13,950 nucleotides of DNA, from NCBI GenBank assembly GCA_035507915.1, contig DATJNS010000347.1:1-13950 (forward strand), given 5' to 3'. This DNA is from JACQAI01 sp035507915. Its GTDB lineage: Bacteria; Pseudomonadota; Alphaproteobacteria; Elsterales; Elsteraceae. This document shows positions 1 through 7,971 of this stretch, one piece after another. A program made the translations under genes and the position numbers. Position 1 is the first letter of the stretch. Each line of letters starts with the position of its first letter. Under the pieces are notes generated by a model. It worked only from the letters and a program-made list of their open reading frames with translations, searched no databases and was not told where the DNA came from.

Positions 1-558
1 GAATTCCGGCGCGAGCGCGGTCACCCGGAAGATGCGATCGTCGATCAGCGTGCGCGTTGGCACATTGCCGCCGCCGGCACCGATCAGGAGCAGCAGGGGA
101 ATGCCCGGTGCTGGGCCGCGGTAGCGCTGCGCGACCGCGGGTTGGCGCGCATAAGCCGCTCGGCGGTGTTGCGCCGCCGCCGCGTGATCGCCGGCCGCGG
201 CCAATAGGTTGGCGAGTCCGCGATGGGCCTCGACATGGTCGGGCGCGACCGCGAGGGCGCGCGCATAGTGGTCGCGTGCGGCGTCGAGCGCGCCGTCGGC
301 CAACAGCAGGTTGGCGAGATTGACGCGGCCGAGCGGGTTGCCGGGATGGTAGCGCACGGCCTCTTCGTAGGCGGTGCGCGCCGCGCTTCGATAGCCGGCG
401 TCGTGGAGCAGGGTGCCGAGATTGTTCAGCGCGGCGAAATGCGTCGGATCGAGCGTCAGCACCGACACGTACGCCTGCGTCGCCTCCTCGGTGCGGCCGA
501 GGCGATCGAGCTCGGTCGCGCGGGCGAGGCGACGCTCGAGCTCGCCGGGGGGAATCAC
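1..558 (-). CDS. TPR-repeat protein, 3' end outside window
   Basis: The frame stays open from a GTG at 558 to the window edge, giving 186 residues without a stop. Seen: at least three consecutive tetratricopeptide repeats, with segments around LNNLGTLLHDAGYRSAARTA, NLANLLLADGALDAARDHYA and HRGLANLLAAAGDHAAAAQH. A non-TPR segment then begins around residue 150 (PLLLLIGAGGGNVPTR). TPRs are known protein-interaction scaffolds. The segment after them probably starts a second domain, but too little is present to name it. The GTG start shares the sequence GTGA with the TGA stop of the upstream lipoprotein gene (4-base overlap), so the two are very likely translationally coupled and co-transcribed. 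No signal peptide is visible, so the protein is probably cytoplasmic. The call as a gene is firm; its function is unknown. Confidence 0.8.
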   Translation of the reverse strand, partial: MIPPGELERRLARATELDRLGRTEEATQAYVSVLTLDPTHFAALNNLGTLLHDAGYRSAARTAYEEAVRYHPGNPLGRVNLANLLLADGALDAARDHYARALAVAPDHVEAHRGLANLLAAAGDHAAAAQHRRAAYARQPAVAQRYRGPAPGIPLLLLIGAGGGNVPTRTLIDDRIFRVTALAPEF

Positions 559-1298
559 GGCACGAGGGCCTGCTTGGCCCGGCGCAGCACCGCGATCTCG
601 GCGACGATGCCGTCCATGCGCTCGATCCGCTCGGGCGTGATCGGGTGGCGGATCAGCCAGTCGTCGGCGTCGGGCGGCAGGCTCGCCATGCGGCGCCAGA
701 AGCGCGGCGCGGCCGCCGGATCGAAGTCCGCGCGGGCGAGCAGGAACAGGCTGACGCGGTCGGCGGCGTATTCGTGCGCCGCGTCGTAAACCGGTTCGGG
801 AGCGGGACCGGGCCCGAAACCGACGGCGTCGCGCAGCCGCGCGCCGAACCCGGGGCGCGCTGCGTGCTCGGCGATCAGGTGCGCCATCCGGTGGGCGAGC
901 ACGACCGCGAGGTCGCTGTCGTCGCGCGCGAAGCGCAGCATGCCGGCACTGACCAGGATCTCGTCGCCGATCGCGGCGACGCCGACGCCGTCGCGCGGCA
1001 CCTCGCGGAAGGTGATCGCGCACTCCGCTGGCAGCGGGCCTTTGCTCTTGCCGCCGCTGGTGTCGGCGTGTGTGCGCGTACCGATCGTGCCTTTGCACAG
1101 ATCCGCTGCGCCGATCACCAGGGCGCCGCCGACGCGCTCGAGGCGTGCCCGATCGGCGCCGCTCGCGTCGGCCACCAGCGGCGGTGGCGGCGGCGGGGTC
1201 TGGCAGGCCGCGACGAGGCCCGTCAGGAGAAGCGCCGTCGCCGCGGCGCGCCACGCGTCGCGCCGCCGTCGCGGTGCAGCCCGAAGTTGAATGACCAA
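555..1298 (-). CDS. Putative lipoprotein, M48 peptidase-like with degenerate HEXXH
   Basis: A 247-residue protein if it starts at TTG 1298, which has a GGGAGG Shine-Dalgarno nine bases upstream and gives a clean signal peptide. The frame is open up to an ATG at 1445, but that reaches into the divergent gene and adds an Arg-rich leader. Seen: a basic N-terminus, a hydrophobic stretch (ATALLLTGLVAAC) with a lipobox Cys near residue 32, then a Pro run. The body resembles secreted M48 metallopeptidases: LAVVLAHRMAHLIAEH (about 131-146), a third-ligand-like HEYAAD (about 175-180), and RHPITPERI near the C-terminus, equivalent to the family's THPxxxxRI. Family members have HExxH; here the codon for the catalytic Glu is CGG (Arg), while both His residues and the downstream Glu remain. 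It may therefore bind zinc without cleaving peptides. Envelope or periplasmic location is inferred. Confidence 0.75.
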   Translation of the reverse strand: MVIQLRAAPRRRRDAWRAAATALLLTGLVAACQTPPPPPPLVADASGADRARLERVGGALVIGAADLCKGTIGTRTHADTSGGKSKGPLPAECAITFREVPRDGVGVAAIGDEILVSAGMLRFARDDSDLAVVLAHRMAHLIAEHAARPGFGARLRDAVGFGPGPAPEPVYDAAHEYAADRVSLFLLARADFDPAAAPRFWRRMASLPPDADDWLIRHPITPERIERMDGIVAEIAVLRRAKQALVP

Positions 1299-1401
1299 AC
1301 CGACGCGCCTCCCGCGCCATGATACATCGCGGCGGCGCGCGCGGGCGTCTCGCAATTTGGGCAGGGGTCGGCTAGCCTCGGGGCAAGCCAACGGAGCCCC
1401 C

Positions 1402-2745
1402 ATGGACAGCATCGATCTCGTCGCGACCGACCAGCGCCATTTCATCCATCCCCTGCATCACCCGGACGATCACCGCAAGCCGCTCGTCATCGTCGAAGGC
1501 CGCGGCTGCATGCTGCGCGACGCCGAGGGCCACGAATTCATCGACGGCCTCTCGGGCTTGTGGAACGTTGCCATCGGCCACGGCCGGGGCGAGCTCGCCG
1601 ACGCGGCGGCCGCCCAGATGCGACGCCTCGCGTTCGCGTCGGCCTATGCCGGCGGCACCAACGAGCCGGCGGTGCGGCTCGCCGCGCGCATCGTCAAGCT
1701 CGCCTATGCCAACTCCGCGGCGGTCTATTTCACCACTGCGGGCGCCGAGTCGAACGAGTCGGCCTTCAAGTTCGCGCGCTATTTCTGGAAGGTCAAAGGC
1801 AAGCCCGGCAAGGTCAAGATCATCTCGCGCGTGCACGGCTATCATGGCGTGACGATGTCGGCGATGGCGGCAACCGGCATGGCCGCCTATCACAAGATGT
1901 TCGGCCCGCTCGATCCCAGCTTCCTGCGCGTCGCCGCGCCCTATCCCTATCGCTGGCCGGGCAACCAGGATCCCGGCGTCGGCGCCGCCGAGGCCGTGGA
2001 GCAGGCGATCCTCAAGGAGGGCGCCGACACGATCGCGGCCGTGATCGCCGAGCCCGTGATGGGGGCGGGCGGCGTGATCGTGCCGCCGGACACGTATTTT
2101 CCGAAGCTTCGCGAGGTCTGCGACAAGCACGACGTGCTCCTGATAGCCGACGAGGTGATCACCGGCTTCGGGCGCACCGGCCGCTGGTTCGCGCTCGGTC
2201 GCTGGAACGTCGAGCCCGACCTCGTGTCGTTCGCCAAGGCGGTGACCAGCGGCTACCTGCCGCTCGGTGGCGTGATCGCGTCCAAGCGCGTCCACGACGC
2301 GATGCAGGCCGCGCCCGCCGATCAGAAGTTCATGCATGCCGCGACCTATTCGGGGCACCCGGTGTGCTGTGCGGTCGCGATGGCCAATCTCGACATCATC
2401 GAGGGCGAGGGTCTGGTCGAGCGCGCCGCGACGATGGGAAAGCGCCTGCTCGAAGGCCTCGAGACCCTGCGCGACCTGCCGATGGTGGGCGACGTGCGCG
2501 GCCTCGGCCTGATGTGCGGCGTCGAGCTGGTCACGGATCGCGGCACCAAGGCGCCCGCCATCGGCGTCGGCGGCAAGATCACGCGCGCTGCGCTCGCCGA
2601 CGGGCTCCTGCTCCGGGTGCGCGCCGGCGGCGCGGATCCCGCGATCGGCGACACGATTTGCTTGTCGCCGCCGCTTTCGACGCCGGTCGAGGTCATCGAC
2701 CGCATCCCCGAGATCCTGCGCAAGGCGATCACGGCGGCGGGCTGA
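1402..2745 (+). CDS. Class III (omega) aminotransferase, PLP-dependent
   Basis: A 447-residue fold-type I aminotransferase of the class III/omega group, which moves amino groups from omega-amino acids or amines to pyruvate or another 2-oxoacid. Seen: the phosphate-binding AGAESNE region (about 113-119), the aromatic stacking motif HGYHG (145-149), AEPVMGAGG (217-224), the pyridine-nitrogen Asp in DEVITGFGRTG (D250), and the Schiff-base Lys in SFAKAVTSGYLPLGG (K279). Length matches the family. The ATG at 1402 is chosen because CGGAG lies a few bases upstream and homologues begin near it; the frame extends to 1291 but that would overlap the divergent lipoprotein start. Substrate cannot be read from sequence. 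With a hydantoinase/dihydropyrimidinase nearby, a beta-alanine, taurine or similar omega-amino acid is plausible. It is convergent with the M81 gene across a hairpin. Confidence 0.9.
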   Translation: MDSIDLVATDQRHFIHPLHHPDDHRKPLVIVEGRGCMLRDAEGHEFIDGLSGLWNVAIGHGRGELADAAAAQMRRLAFASAYAGGTNEPAVRLAARIVKLAYANSAAVYFTTAGAESNESAFKFARYFWKVKGKPGKVKIISRVHGYHGVTMSAMAATGMAAYHKMFGPLDPSFLRVAAPYPYRWPGNQDPGVGAAEAVEQAILKEGADTIAAVIAEPVMGAGGVIVPPDTYFPKLREVCDKHDVLLIADEVITGFGRTGRWFALGRWNVEPDLVSFAKAVTSGYLPLGGVIASKRVHDAMQAAPADQKFMHAATYSGHPVCCAVAMANLDIIEGEGLVERAATMGKRLLEGLETLRDLPMVGDVRGLGLMCGVELVTDRGTKAPAIGVGGKITRAALADGLLLRVRAGGADPAIGDTICLSPPLSTPVEVIDRIPEILRKAITAAG

Positions 2746-2781
2746 AGGGCGGCCGCGCGAGTCCGAAGACTCCGGGAAGAT

Positions 2782-2807
2782 CGAAGGCCGCGTTCGCGCG
2801 GCCTTCG
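2782..2807. terminator. Perfect 11-bp hairpin with TTCG loop between convergent genes
   Basis: CGAAGGCCGCG (2782-2792) and CGCGGCCTTCG (2797-2807) are perfect reverse complements around a TTCG tetraloop, a known ultra-stable RNA loop closed here by a G-C pair. It lies in the 64-base gap between the stop of the aminotransferase and the stop of the M81 gene, and ends just before the latter. No real T-tract follows on either strand, only short CCTTAT on +. It may stall polymerase or protect 3' ends in both directions rather than act as a canonical intrinsic terminator. Confidence 0.7.
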
Positions 2808-2809
2808 CC

Positions 2810-4306
2810 TTATCGGTTCGGCAGGTCGAGCGGGAAGATCGGCCGGCGCACCTTCTTGAAGCTGAGCTGGCTGTAGTCGGACGTGCACACGCCGACGCCG
2901 GCGCACTCGACCACCGCCTTGGCGACGGCACCCAGGCCGGCGCGCCAGTGGATGCGGCTCTTCAGCATGACGTAGCGCTTCTGCATCGGATCGATACCGA
3001 GCGACAGCAGGCAGTTGAGGTCGTGCGGCTCCTGGTGGCGCGAGATCAGCGCGATCTCGACCTTGCCGGTGTCGAGCACCACGCTCGGCCCCATGTCCAT
3101 CTGCACCCCGCGTCCCATCGGGCCGAGGTTGCGATACCGTCCGTTCGAGATCGTCTTGACGATGCCCGTCACAGTCAGCGGCGGGCTCTCGGCCGGGATC
3201 TGCGGCATCGCCATCTTGCCGCCGATCGACAGCGTGACCTCGGCGCCGATACCGGCGGCGATCGCCTGCTGCACCGCCGCCGGGTCGTAGATCGCGAAGG
3301 CGGCGACGTCCTCGAGGCCCTGGCGCAGGATCTCGGCGAGCACGACGGTGGTGTCCATGGTGCCGCCCGAGGCGCAGTTGTCGTAATGGTCGAGCAGCAC
3401 GATCGGGCCGTCGCCCGCCTGCTTGGGCGGCAGCGCGCCGGCGCGGGCGACGGATTTCTCCAGCGGCTCGAGCTGGTAGACGAAGGCCTCGCGGTCGTCC
3501 CACGCCTGCTTCAGGAGCTCGTCGCGCAGCCGCTCGGCGCGTGATCGGTCGCCGTCGGTCACGACCACGACGCTCAGCCCGGCGTTGCTGATGTCGGCAT
3601 GCGGAAATCCGGTGAACAGGCTGGCGGCCAGCGCGCCGTCGCCGCTCATCGCCGCGCAGCGCGCCTGGAGCTGCTTGTTCGGATGATCGGCGGTGCCCTG
3701 GCGCATCACGTGCGGCAGCATCGGCACGTTGCCCCACGCCATCACGGGCCGAACCTCGCCGCGCATCGCGCGCAGCAGGATCTCGCCCGCGAGCTTGCCG
3801 GTCTCGTAGACGTCGACGTGCGGATAGGTGCGATAGCCGGCCACCACCGTCGCGTTGCGGATGATGTCGTCGTAGAGGTTGGCGTGCATGTCGAGCGCCA
3901 CCGCGACCGGCGTCTTGGCGTCGATCGAGCGGATGCGCTTCAGCAGCGCGCCTTCGCCGTCCTCCAGGCTCTCCGTCACCATGGCGCCGTGCAGGTCGAG
4001 CATGATGCCGTCGAAGCCGCCGCGCGCGATTGCTTCGCAGATCGTGTCCGTCATGTGGCGGTAGGCCGCCTCCTCGACCGGGCCGCTCGGGGGCGCCTCG
4101 CCGGCGATCGGCAGCACGATCTCGGCGCCGGCCGCCGCGGCGAGGTCGAGATAGGCGCCGGTCGCGGTACCGGTGCCGCGGTAGAACGCGATGGCGGCAT
4201 CGCCCGCCAACGGCCCGCGGCCGCCGCGTCCGAACCGGCCGAGCGGCGTCGGCACCGGCGAGAACGTGTTGGTCTCGTGCTTCATCATGGCGATCAGCAG
4301 CCGCAT
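2810..4306 (-). CDS. M81 (MlrC/microcystinase C-like) family protein
   Basis: A 498-residue protein beginning MRLLIAMMKHETNTFSP, the typical start of the M81/MlrC family. It consists of an N-terminal DUF1485-type domain and a C-terminal MlrC_C domain. Seen: the HETNTFSP motif (10-17), DLHGAM (104-109), LDMHANL (139-144) and GYRTYPHVD (about 157-165), which hold the conserved acidic and His metal-ligand candidates. In the second half comes LLDHYDNCASGGTMD. The family is named for MlrC, which cleaves linearised microcystin, but most members have unknown substrates and often sit in amide- or hydantoin-degradation loci. The ATG at 4306 has AGGGGG about nine bases upstream; the frame could extend to 4360 but that enters the palindromic repeat. 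No signal peptide is seen, so it is probably cytoplasmic. The family call is firm; the substrate is unknown. Confidence 0.88.
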   Translation of the reverse strand: MRLLIAMMKHETNTFSPVPTPLGRFGRGGRGPLAGDAAIAFYRGTGTATGAYLDLAAAAGAEIVLPIAGEAPPSGPVEEAAYRHMTDTICEAIARGGFDGIMLDLHGAMVTESLEDGEGALLKRIRSIDAKTPVAVALDMHANLYDDIIRNATVVAGYRTYPHVDVYETGKLAGEILLRAMRGEVRPVMAWGNVPMLPHVMRQGTADHPNKQLQARCAAMSGDGALAASLFTGFPHADISNAGLSVVVVTDGDRSRAERLRDELLKQAWDDREAFVYQLEPLEKSVARAGALPPKQAGDGPIVLLDHYDNCASGGTMDTTVVLAEILRQGLEDVAAFAIYDPAAVQQAIAAGIGAEVTLSIGGKMAMPQIPAESPPLTVTGIVKTISNGRYRNLGPMGRGVQMDMGPSVVLDTGKVEIALISRHQEPHDLNCLLSLGIDPMQKRYVMLKSRIHWRAGLGAVAKAVVECAGVGVCTSDYSQLSFKKVRRPIFPLDLPNR

Positions 4307-4336
4307 CGACCGGTACCCCCTGGTGGCTCCATCATT

Positions 4337-4408
4337 GTCATTGCGAGCGCAGCGAAGCAATCCAGACCGGCCGCTGGATTGCTTCGTCGCTGCGCTCCTC
4401 GCAATGAC
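4337..4408. repeat. Palindromic intergenic repeat (REP/MITE-like)
   Basis: A 29-base left arm (4337-4365, GTCATTGCGAG...AAGCAATCCAG) and a 35-base right arm (4374-4408) are inverted copies separated by about 8 bases. The right arm differs only by two 3-base insertions (GAG and ACG on its complement), so the folded RNA or cruciform would have a long stem with two small bulges. The arm sequence belongs to a family of 'cattgcgagcgcagcgaagcaatc' repeats that I recognise as scattered in intergenic regions of many bacterial genomes. It fills the gap between the divergent M81 and CobW-like genes and ends 16 bases before the latter's start codon. Confidence 0.85.
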
Positions 4409-4424
4409 GGTGTAGAGTCAGGCC

Positions 4425-5432
4425 ATGTCATCGGAGCCCTTGCCCATCACGCTGCTGACCGGGTTCCTCGGCAGCGGCAAGACGACGCTGCTGCAGCGCG
4501 CGGTGCGGGCGCCGGCGTTCGCCGACACCGCCGTTCTGGTCAACGAGATCGGCGAGATCGGGCTCGACCACCATCTGGTCGAGACGGTCGACGGACCGAT
4601 CCTCGAGCTGCCCGGCGGTTGCCTGTGCTGCGCGGTGCGCGAGGATCTCGCCCAGACCTTGCGCGACCTCATCGAGCGGCGCGCCGCCGGCACCGTGCGG
4701 CCGTTTCGCCGGCTGGTCGTCGAGACGACCGGGCTGGCCGATCCGGCGCCGATCCTCTACACGCTCGGCGCCGATCCGATGCTCGACCACGAGCTGCGGC
4801 TCGCCCGCGTGGTCACGACGGTCGACGCCGTGACGGGCGCGGCGTCGCTCGAGCGCTTCCCCGAGGCGGCGCGCCAGGTCGCGGTCGCCGATCTCCTGCT
4901 GGTCACCAAGACGGATCTCGCGGCTCCCGACGCGCGGCTCACCGAGCGTCTCGACGCGCTCAACCGCGCGGCGCCGCGACGGCCGACCCTTGGCGCCGAC
5001 GATCCCGGCGCGCTGCTGTTCGAGGCGGCCGCGCTGCCGCGCGGTGACGTGGCGCTGCCGGCCGACCATCACGCCGCGCACAGCCACGGCATCGCGGTGC
5101 ACGCGGTCGCGCTCGAACGTCCGGTCGGCCGGCTCGACTTCGCGCGGGCGCTGGGCGAGCTCGCGCGCGAGCACGGCGAGGATCTGCTGCGCGTCAAAGG
5201 CCTGGTCGCGTTCGCCGACCGGCCGGAGCGGCCGGCCGTGATCCAGGGCGCGCAGCACGCGATCTACGACCCGGTCTGGCTCGAGCGCTGGCCGGACGGC
5301 GAGCGCCGCAGCTGGCTCATCTTCATCGTGCACGCGATTCCGCTCGCCGCTATCCTCGACCGGTTCGGCTTCGCCGGCGCGGCGCCCACCACCGCCCCGG
5401 CACGATCCATCGCCCCGCTTTCCACAGCCTGA
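4425..5432 (+). CDS. COG0523/CobW-family GTP-binding protein, putative metal chaperone
   Basis: A 335-residue G3E-family GTPase. Seen: Walker A GFLGSGKTT (13-21), VNEIGEIGLDHHLVE (39-53), the metal-binding CxCC-type motif GGCLCC (64-69), ETTGLADP, and the guanine-specificity motif as TKTDL (NKxD-like). A His-rich linker (DHHAAHSHG) and a CobW_C domain with the usual WLIFIV-type end follow. COG0523 proteins couple GTP hydrolysis to delivery of zinc, cobalt or iron to client metalloenzymes. The gene is first in a + strand operon, with its stop only 8 bases before the hydantoinase start, so a role in loading the metal of that enzyme or the following amidohydrolase is a reasonable inference. The start ATG at 4425 lies just after the palindromic repeat, and its Shine-Dalgarno is weak. 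Confidence 0.88.
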   Translation: MSSEPLPITLLTGFLGSGKTTLLQRAVRAPAFADTAVLVNEIGEIGLDHHLVETVDGPILELPGGCLCCAVREDLAQTLRDLIERRAAGTVRPFRRLVVETTGLADPAPILYTLGADPMLDHELRLARVVTTVDAVTGAASLERFPEAARQVAVADLLLVTKTDLAAPDARLTERLDALNRAAPRRPTLGADDPGALLFEAAALPRGDVALPADHHAAHSHGIAVHAVALERPVGRLDFARALGELAREHGEDLLRVKGLVAFADRPERPAVIQGAQHAIYDPVWLERWPDGERRSWLIFIVHAIPLAAILDRFGFAGAAPTTAPARSIAPLSTA

Positions 5433-5440
5433 GGGACGCC

Positions 5441-6871
5441 ATGTTCGACATCGTGGTTACCGGCGGTCTCGCCGTCCTGCCGTCCGGTCCGGATAAAGCC
5501 GACATCGCGATCGCGGGCGGCACGATCGCGGCAATCGGCGCGCCCGGCAGCTTCACGGCGACCGGCGCCAAGCGCACGGTCGACGCGACGGGACAGTACG
5601 TGATCCCGGGGGGCATCGATCCGCACGTCCACTGCAGCTGGCCGATCCCGATGCCGGGGCAGCCCCAACCGACCCTGAGCGGGTCGCCCGAGCAGGTCAG
5701 CCGCGCGGCGCTGCATGGCGGCACCACCACGATGCTCGACTTTGCGCTCGTCAATCCCGACGACACCATGCCGGGCGCCATCGAGCGGCGCATGAAGGAG
5801 TGGGCGGGCGCGTGCTACTGCGACTACGGCTTCCACATCATGCTGTCCGGCAAGCTCACGGCGCAGTGGCTGGCCGATCTGCCGGCGGCGATCCAGGACG
5901 GCCACGCCAGCGTCAAGATGTTCACCACCGACATCACGCCGAGCCGCAAGGGCCGCATGGTGCAGTTCGGCGACATCTGGGAGGTCTTCCAGGTGCTGGC
6001 GCGCGCCGGCGGCGTCGCGTCGATCCATGCCGAGGACAACGACCTCGTCATGCACATGTACGAAAAGCTGACGCGCGAGGACCGCACCGGCTTCGAGAAC
6101 ATGGCCGAGGTGCACAGCACGCTGTCGGAGAACCTGGCGTTCAACCGGGTCATCCGGCTGGCCGAGAACGTGCCGGGGGCGGCGCTCTACATGATGCACA
6201 CCTCGGCGGCGACCGGCGTGCGCGCGATCGCCGAGGCGCGCGGCCGCGGCGTGCCGATCTACGGCGAGACCTTGCACCAGTATCTGCTGTACTCCGCCGA
6301 GGACTACAAGCGACCGAACGGCCAGATGTACCACACCTACCCGTCGCTCAAGTTCAAGGAGGACCACGACGCGCTGTGGGCGGCGACCAACCACGGCGCG
6401 ATCCAGACCGTGGCGACCGACGAGGTGTGCTGCCCGCTCAAGATCAAGGTGCAGGGCCGCAAGATCGACGACACCACGGGCGGCAACTCCGGCGTCGAGC
6501 CGCGGCTGTCGATCATCTACACCGAGACCGTGGTCAAGCGGGGTTACGGGCTCGGCGACTTCGTCGGGCTGGTGTCGAGCAACGCGGCCAAGATCCTAGG
6601 CCTCTATCCGCGCAAGGGGGCGCTTGCGGTCGGCTCGGATGCCGACGTCGTGCTGCTCGACCCGCGCGCCAAGCGCACCATCAAGGCCGAGGCGCTGCAC
6701 GAGAGCGACTACACGCCGTGGGAGGGCCGCGAGGCCGCCGCCTGGCCGTCGCTCACCATCCTGCGCGGCAAAGTCGTGGTCGAGAACGGCAAGCTGTTGG
6801 CCGACCTCAAGGACGGCCAGTTCATCAAGCGCAAGATCGCCGACGAGATCCGCGCCCGCCCGGCGGTCTGA
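5441..6871 (+). CDS. Dihydropyrimidinase / D-hydantoinase family amidohydrolase
   Basis: A 476-residue cytoplasmic cyclic-amide hydrolase. The family opens dihydropyrimidines or 5-substituted hydantoins to N-carbamoyl amino acids using a binuclear metal centre. Seen: GGIDPHVHCSW with metal ligands H62 and H64, the carboxylated Lys in ASVKMF (K159), H196 in SIHAEDND, H253 in MHTSAATG, and D327 in ATDEVCCP. The last replaces the usual ATDHCPF, so the residues after the ligand Asp are atypical. A GAGGGA Shine-Dalgarno lies five bases before the ATG, and the 8-base gap to the CobW-like gene implies coupling. Length and domain order (small beta-sandwich ends around the TIM barrel) fit the family. 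The exact substrate, which could be a hydantoin, dihydrouracil or another ureide, is not determined. Confidence 0.9.
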   Translation: MFDIVVTGGLAVLPSGPDKADIAIAGGTIAAIGAPGSFTATGAKRTVDATGQYVIPGGIDPHVHCSWPIPMPGQPQPTLSGSPEQVSRAALHGGTTTMLDFALVNPDDTMPGAIERRMKEWAGACYCDYGFHIMLSGKLTAQWLADLPAAIQDGHASVKMFTTDITPSRKGRMVQFGDIWEVFQVLARAGGVASIHAEDNDLVMHMYEKLTREDRTGFENMAEVHSTLSENLAFNRVIRLAENVPGAALYMMHTSAATGVRAIAEARGRGVPIYGETLHQYLLYSAEDYKRPNGQMYHTYPSLKFKEDHDALWAATNHGAIQTVATDEVCCPLKIKVQGRKIDDTTGGNSGVEPRLSIIYTETVVKRGYGLGDFVGLVSSNAAKILGLYPRKGALAVGSDADVVLLDPRAKRTIKAEALHESDYTPWEGREAAAWPSLTILRGKVVVENGKLLADLKDGQFIKRKIADEIRARPAV

Positions 6872-6914
6872 CGCCGCGGGCCGCCGCACGCCAAGAGGAC
6901 ACCGGGAGAGCACG

Positions 6915-7940
6915 ATGATCATCGATTGCCATGGCCACTACACGACCTCACCCAAGGAGCTCGATGTGTTCCGTCAGCAGCAGGTCGCGCTGATCGACGG
7001 CGGCACGCGCGGCACGCCCACCGCGCCCAAGATCAGCGACGACCAGTTGCGCGAGTCGGTCGAGAAGGCGCAGCTCAAGTTCCAGCGCGAGCGCGGCACC
7101 GGCCTGACGATCTTCTCGCCGCGCGCGTCGGGCATGGGGCATCACATCGGCGACGGCGCCGTCAGCGAGGCCTGGGCGCACGTGTGCAACGACCTGATCC
7201 ACCGGCTGTGCGCGCTTTATCCCGAGAACTTCGTCGGCGTCTGCCAGCTGCCGCAGACGCCCGGCGTGCCGCCGACCAACTCGATCCGCGAGCTCGAGCG
7301 CTGCGTCAAGGAATTCGGCTTCATCGGCTGCAACCTCAACCCCGATCCGTCGGGCGGGTACTGGAAGGATCCGCCGTTGACCGACCGCTGGTGGTATCCG
7401 TTCTACGAGAAGATGGTCGAGCTCGACGTGCCCGCGATGATCCACGTCAGCGCGTCGTGCAACCCCAACTTCCATGCGACCGGCGCTCACTACATCAACG
7501 GCGACACCACCGCGTTCATGCAGTTCCTGACGTCGGACCTGTTCAAGGACTTCCCGACCCTGAAGTTCATCATCCCGCACGGCGGCGGCGCGGTGCCCTA
7601 TCATTGGGGCCGCTATCGTGGGCTTGCCCAGGACATGAAGCGCCCGCCGCTCAAGGAGCTGCTGCTCAACAACGTGTTCTTCGACACCTGCGTCTACCAC
7701 CTGCCGGGCATCGAGCTGCTCACCCGGGTGGTGCCGATCGAGAACATCCTGTTCGCGTCCGAGATGGTCGGCGCCGTCAAGGGCATCGATCCGGAGACCG
7801 GCTACCACTTCGACGACACCAAGCGCTATATCGACGCGGTGAAGACCTTGAGCGAGGCGGACCGCCAGAAGATCTACGAAGCCAACGCGCGCCGGGTGTT
7901 CAGCCGCCTCGACAAGCAGCTGGCCAAGCGTGCCGCGTAG
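6915..7940 (+). CDS. ligJ-like: LigJ-like 4-oxalomesaconate hydratase (amidohydrolase superfamily)
   Basis: A 341-residue TIM-barrel protein strongly resembling 4-oxalomesaconate hydratase LigJ, which adds water to 4-oxalomesaconate in the protocatechuate 4,5-cleavage pathway. Seen: MIIDCHGHY with metal ligands H6 and H8, FSPRASGMGHHIGD, ELERCVKEFGFIGCNLNPDP, H177 in MIHVSASCNP, IIPHGGGAVPYHWGR, NVFFDTCVYH, and E283 in LFASEMVGAVKGIDP. H177 and E283 fall one residue before LigJ's H178 and E284 as I recall them, consistent with one missing N-terminal residue. GGGAGAG lies four bases before the ATG, and the gene is 43 bases after the hydantoinase. No other lig gene is in the window, so it may be a paralogue acting on a different enol or keto acid. 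ACMSD-type decarboxylases are the alternative superfamily relatives. Confidence 0.78.
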   Translation: MIIDCHGHYTTSPKELDVFRQQQVALIDGGTRGTPTAPKISDDQLRESVEKAQLKFQRERGTGLTIFSPRASGMGHHIGDGAVSEAWAHVCNDLIHRLCALYPENFVGVCQLPQTPGVPPTNSIRELERCVKEFGFIGCNLNPDPSGGYWKDPPLTDRWWYPFYEKMVELDVPAMIHVSASCNPNFHATGAHYINGDTTAFMQFLTSDLFKDFPTLKFIIPHGGGAVPYHWGRYRGLAQDMKRPPLKELLLNNVFFDTCVYHLPGIELLTRVVPIENILFASEMVGAVKGIDPETGYHFDDTKRYIDAVKTLSEADRQKIYEANARRVFSRLDKQLAKRAA

Positions 7941-7971
7941 TCGGTGGTCCGTTCCGGTGAGCTCCGATCCG

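Noticed and set aside
1..6. GAATTC at the very first base
   Set aside because: An EcoRI site at the window edge may be chance or a cloning boundary; nothing else supports a biological meaning.
1291..1401. N-terminal extension of the aminotransferase to ATG 1291
   Set aside because: The extra residues are Arg-rich and unlike the family, and the extension would overlap the lipoprotein start. ATG 1402 has a ribosome site and the expected N-terminus.
1299..1401. Divergent promoter between the lipoprotein and aminotransferase genes
   Set aside because: Promoters must lie here, but no -35/-10 pair with proper spacing or operator dyad could be picked out with confidence.
1372..2931. Long minus-strand open frame (519 codons) opposite the aminotransferase
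   Set aside because: It is antisense to a gene with all class III aminotransferase motifs. Its protein is a low-complexity Arg/His/Gly-rich shadow, as expected in very GC-rich DNA.
3599..5047. Plus-strand open frame of 482 codons across the M81 and CobW-like genes
   Set aside because: It runs antisense to M81, through the palindromic repeat and then out of frame over the GTPase. It has no motifs and no plausible ribosome site.
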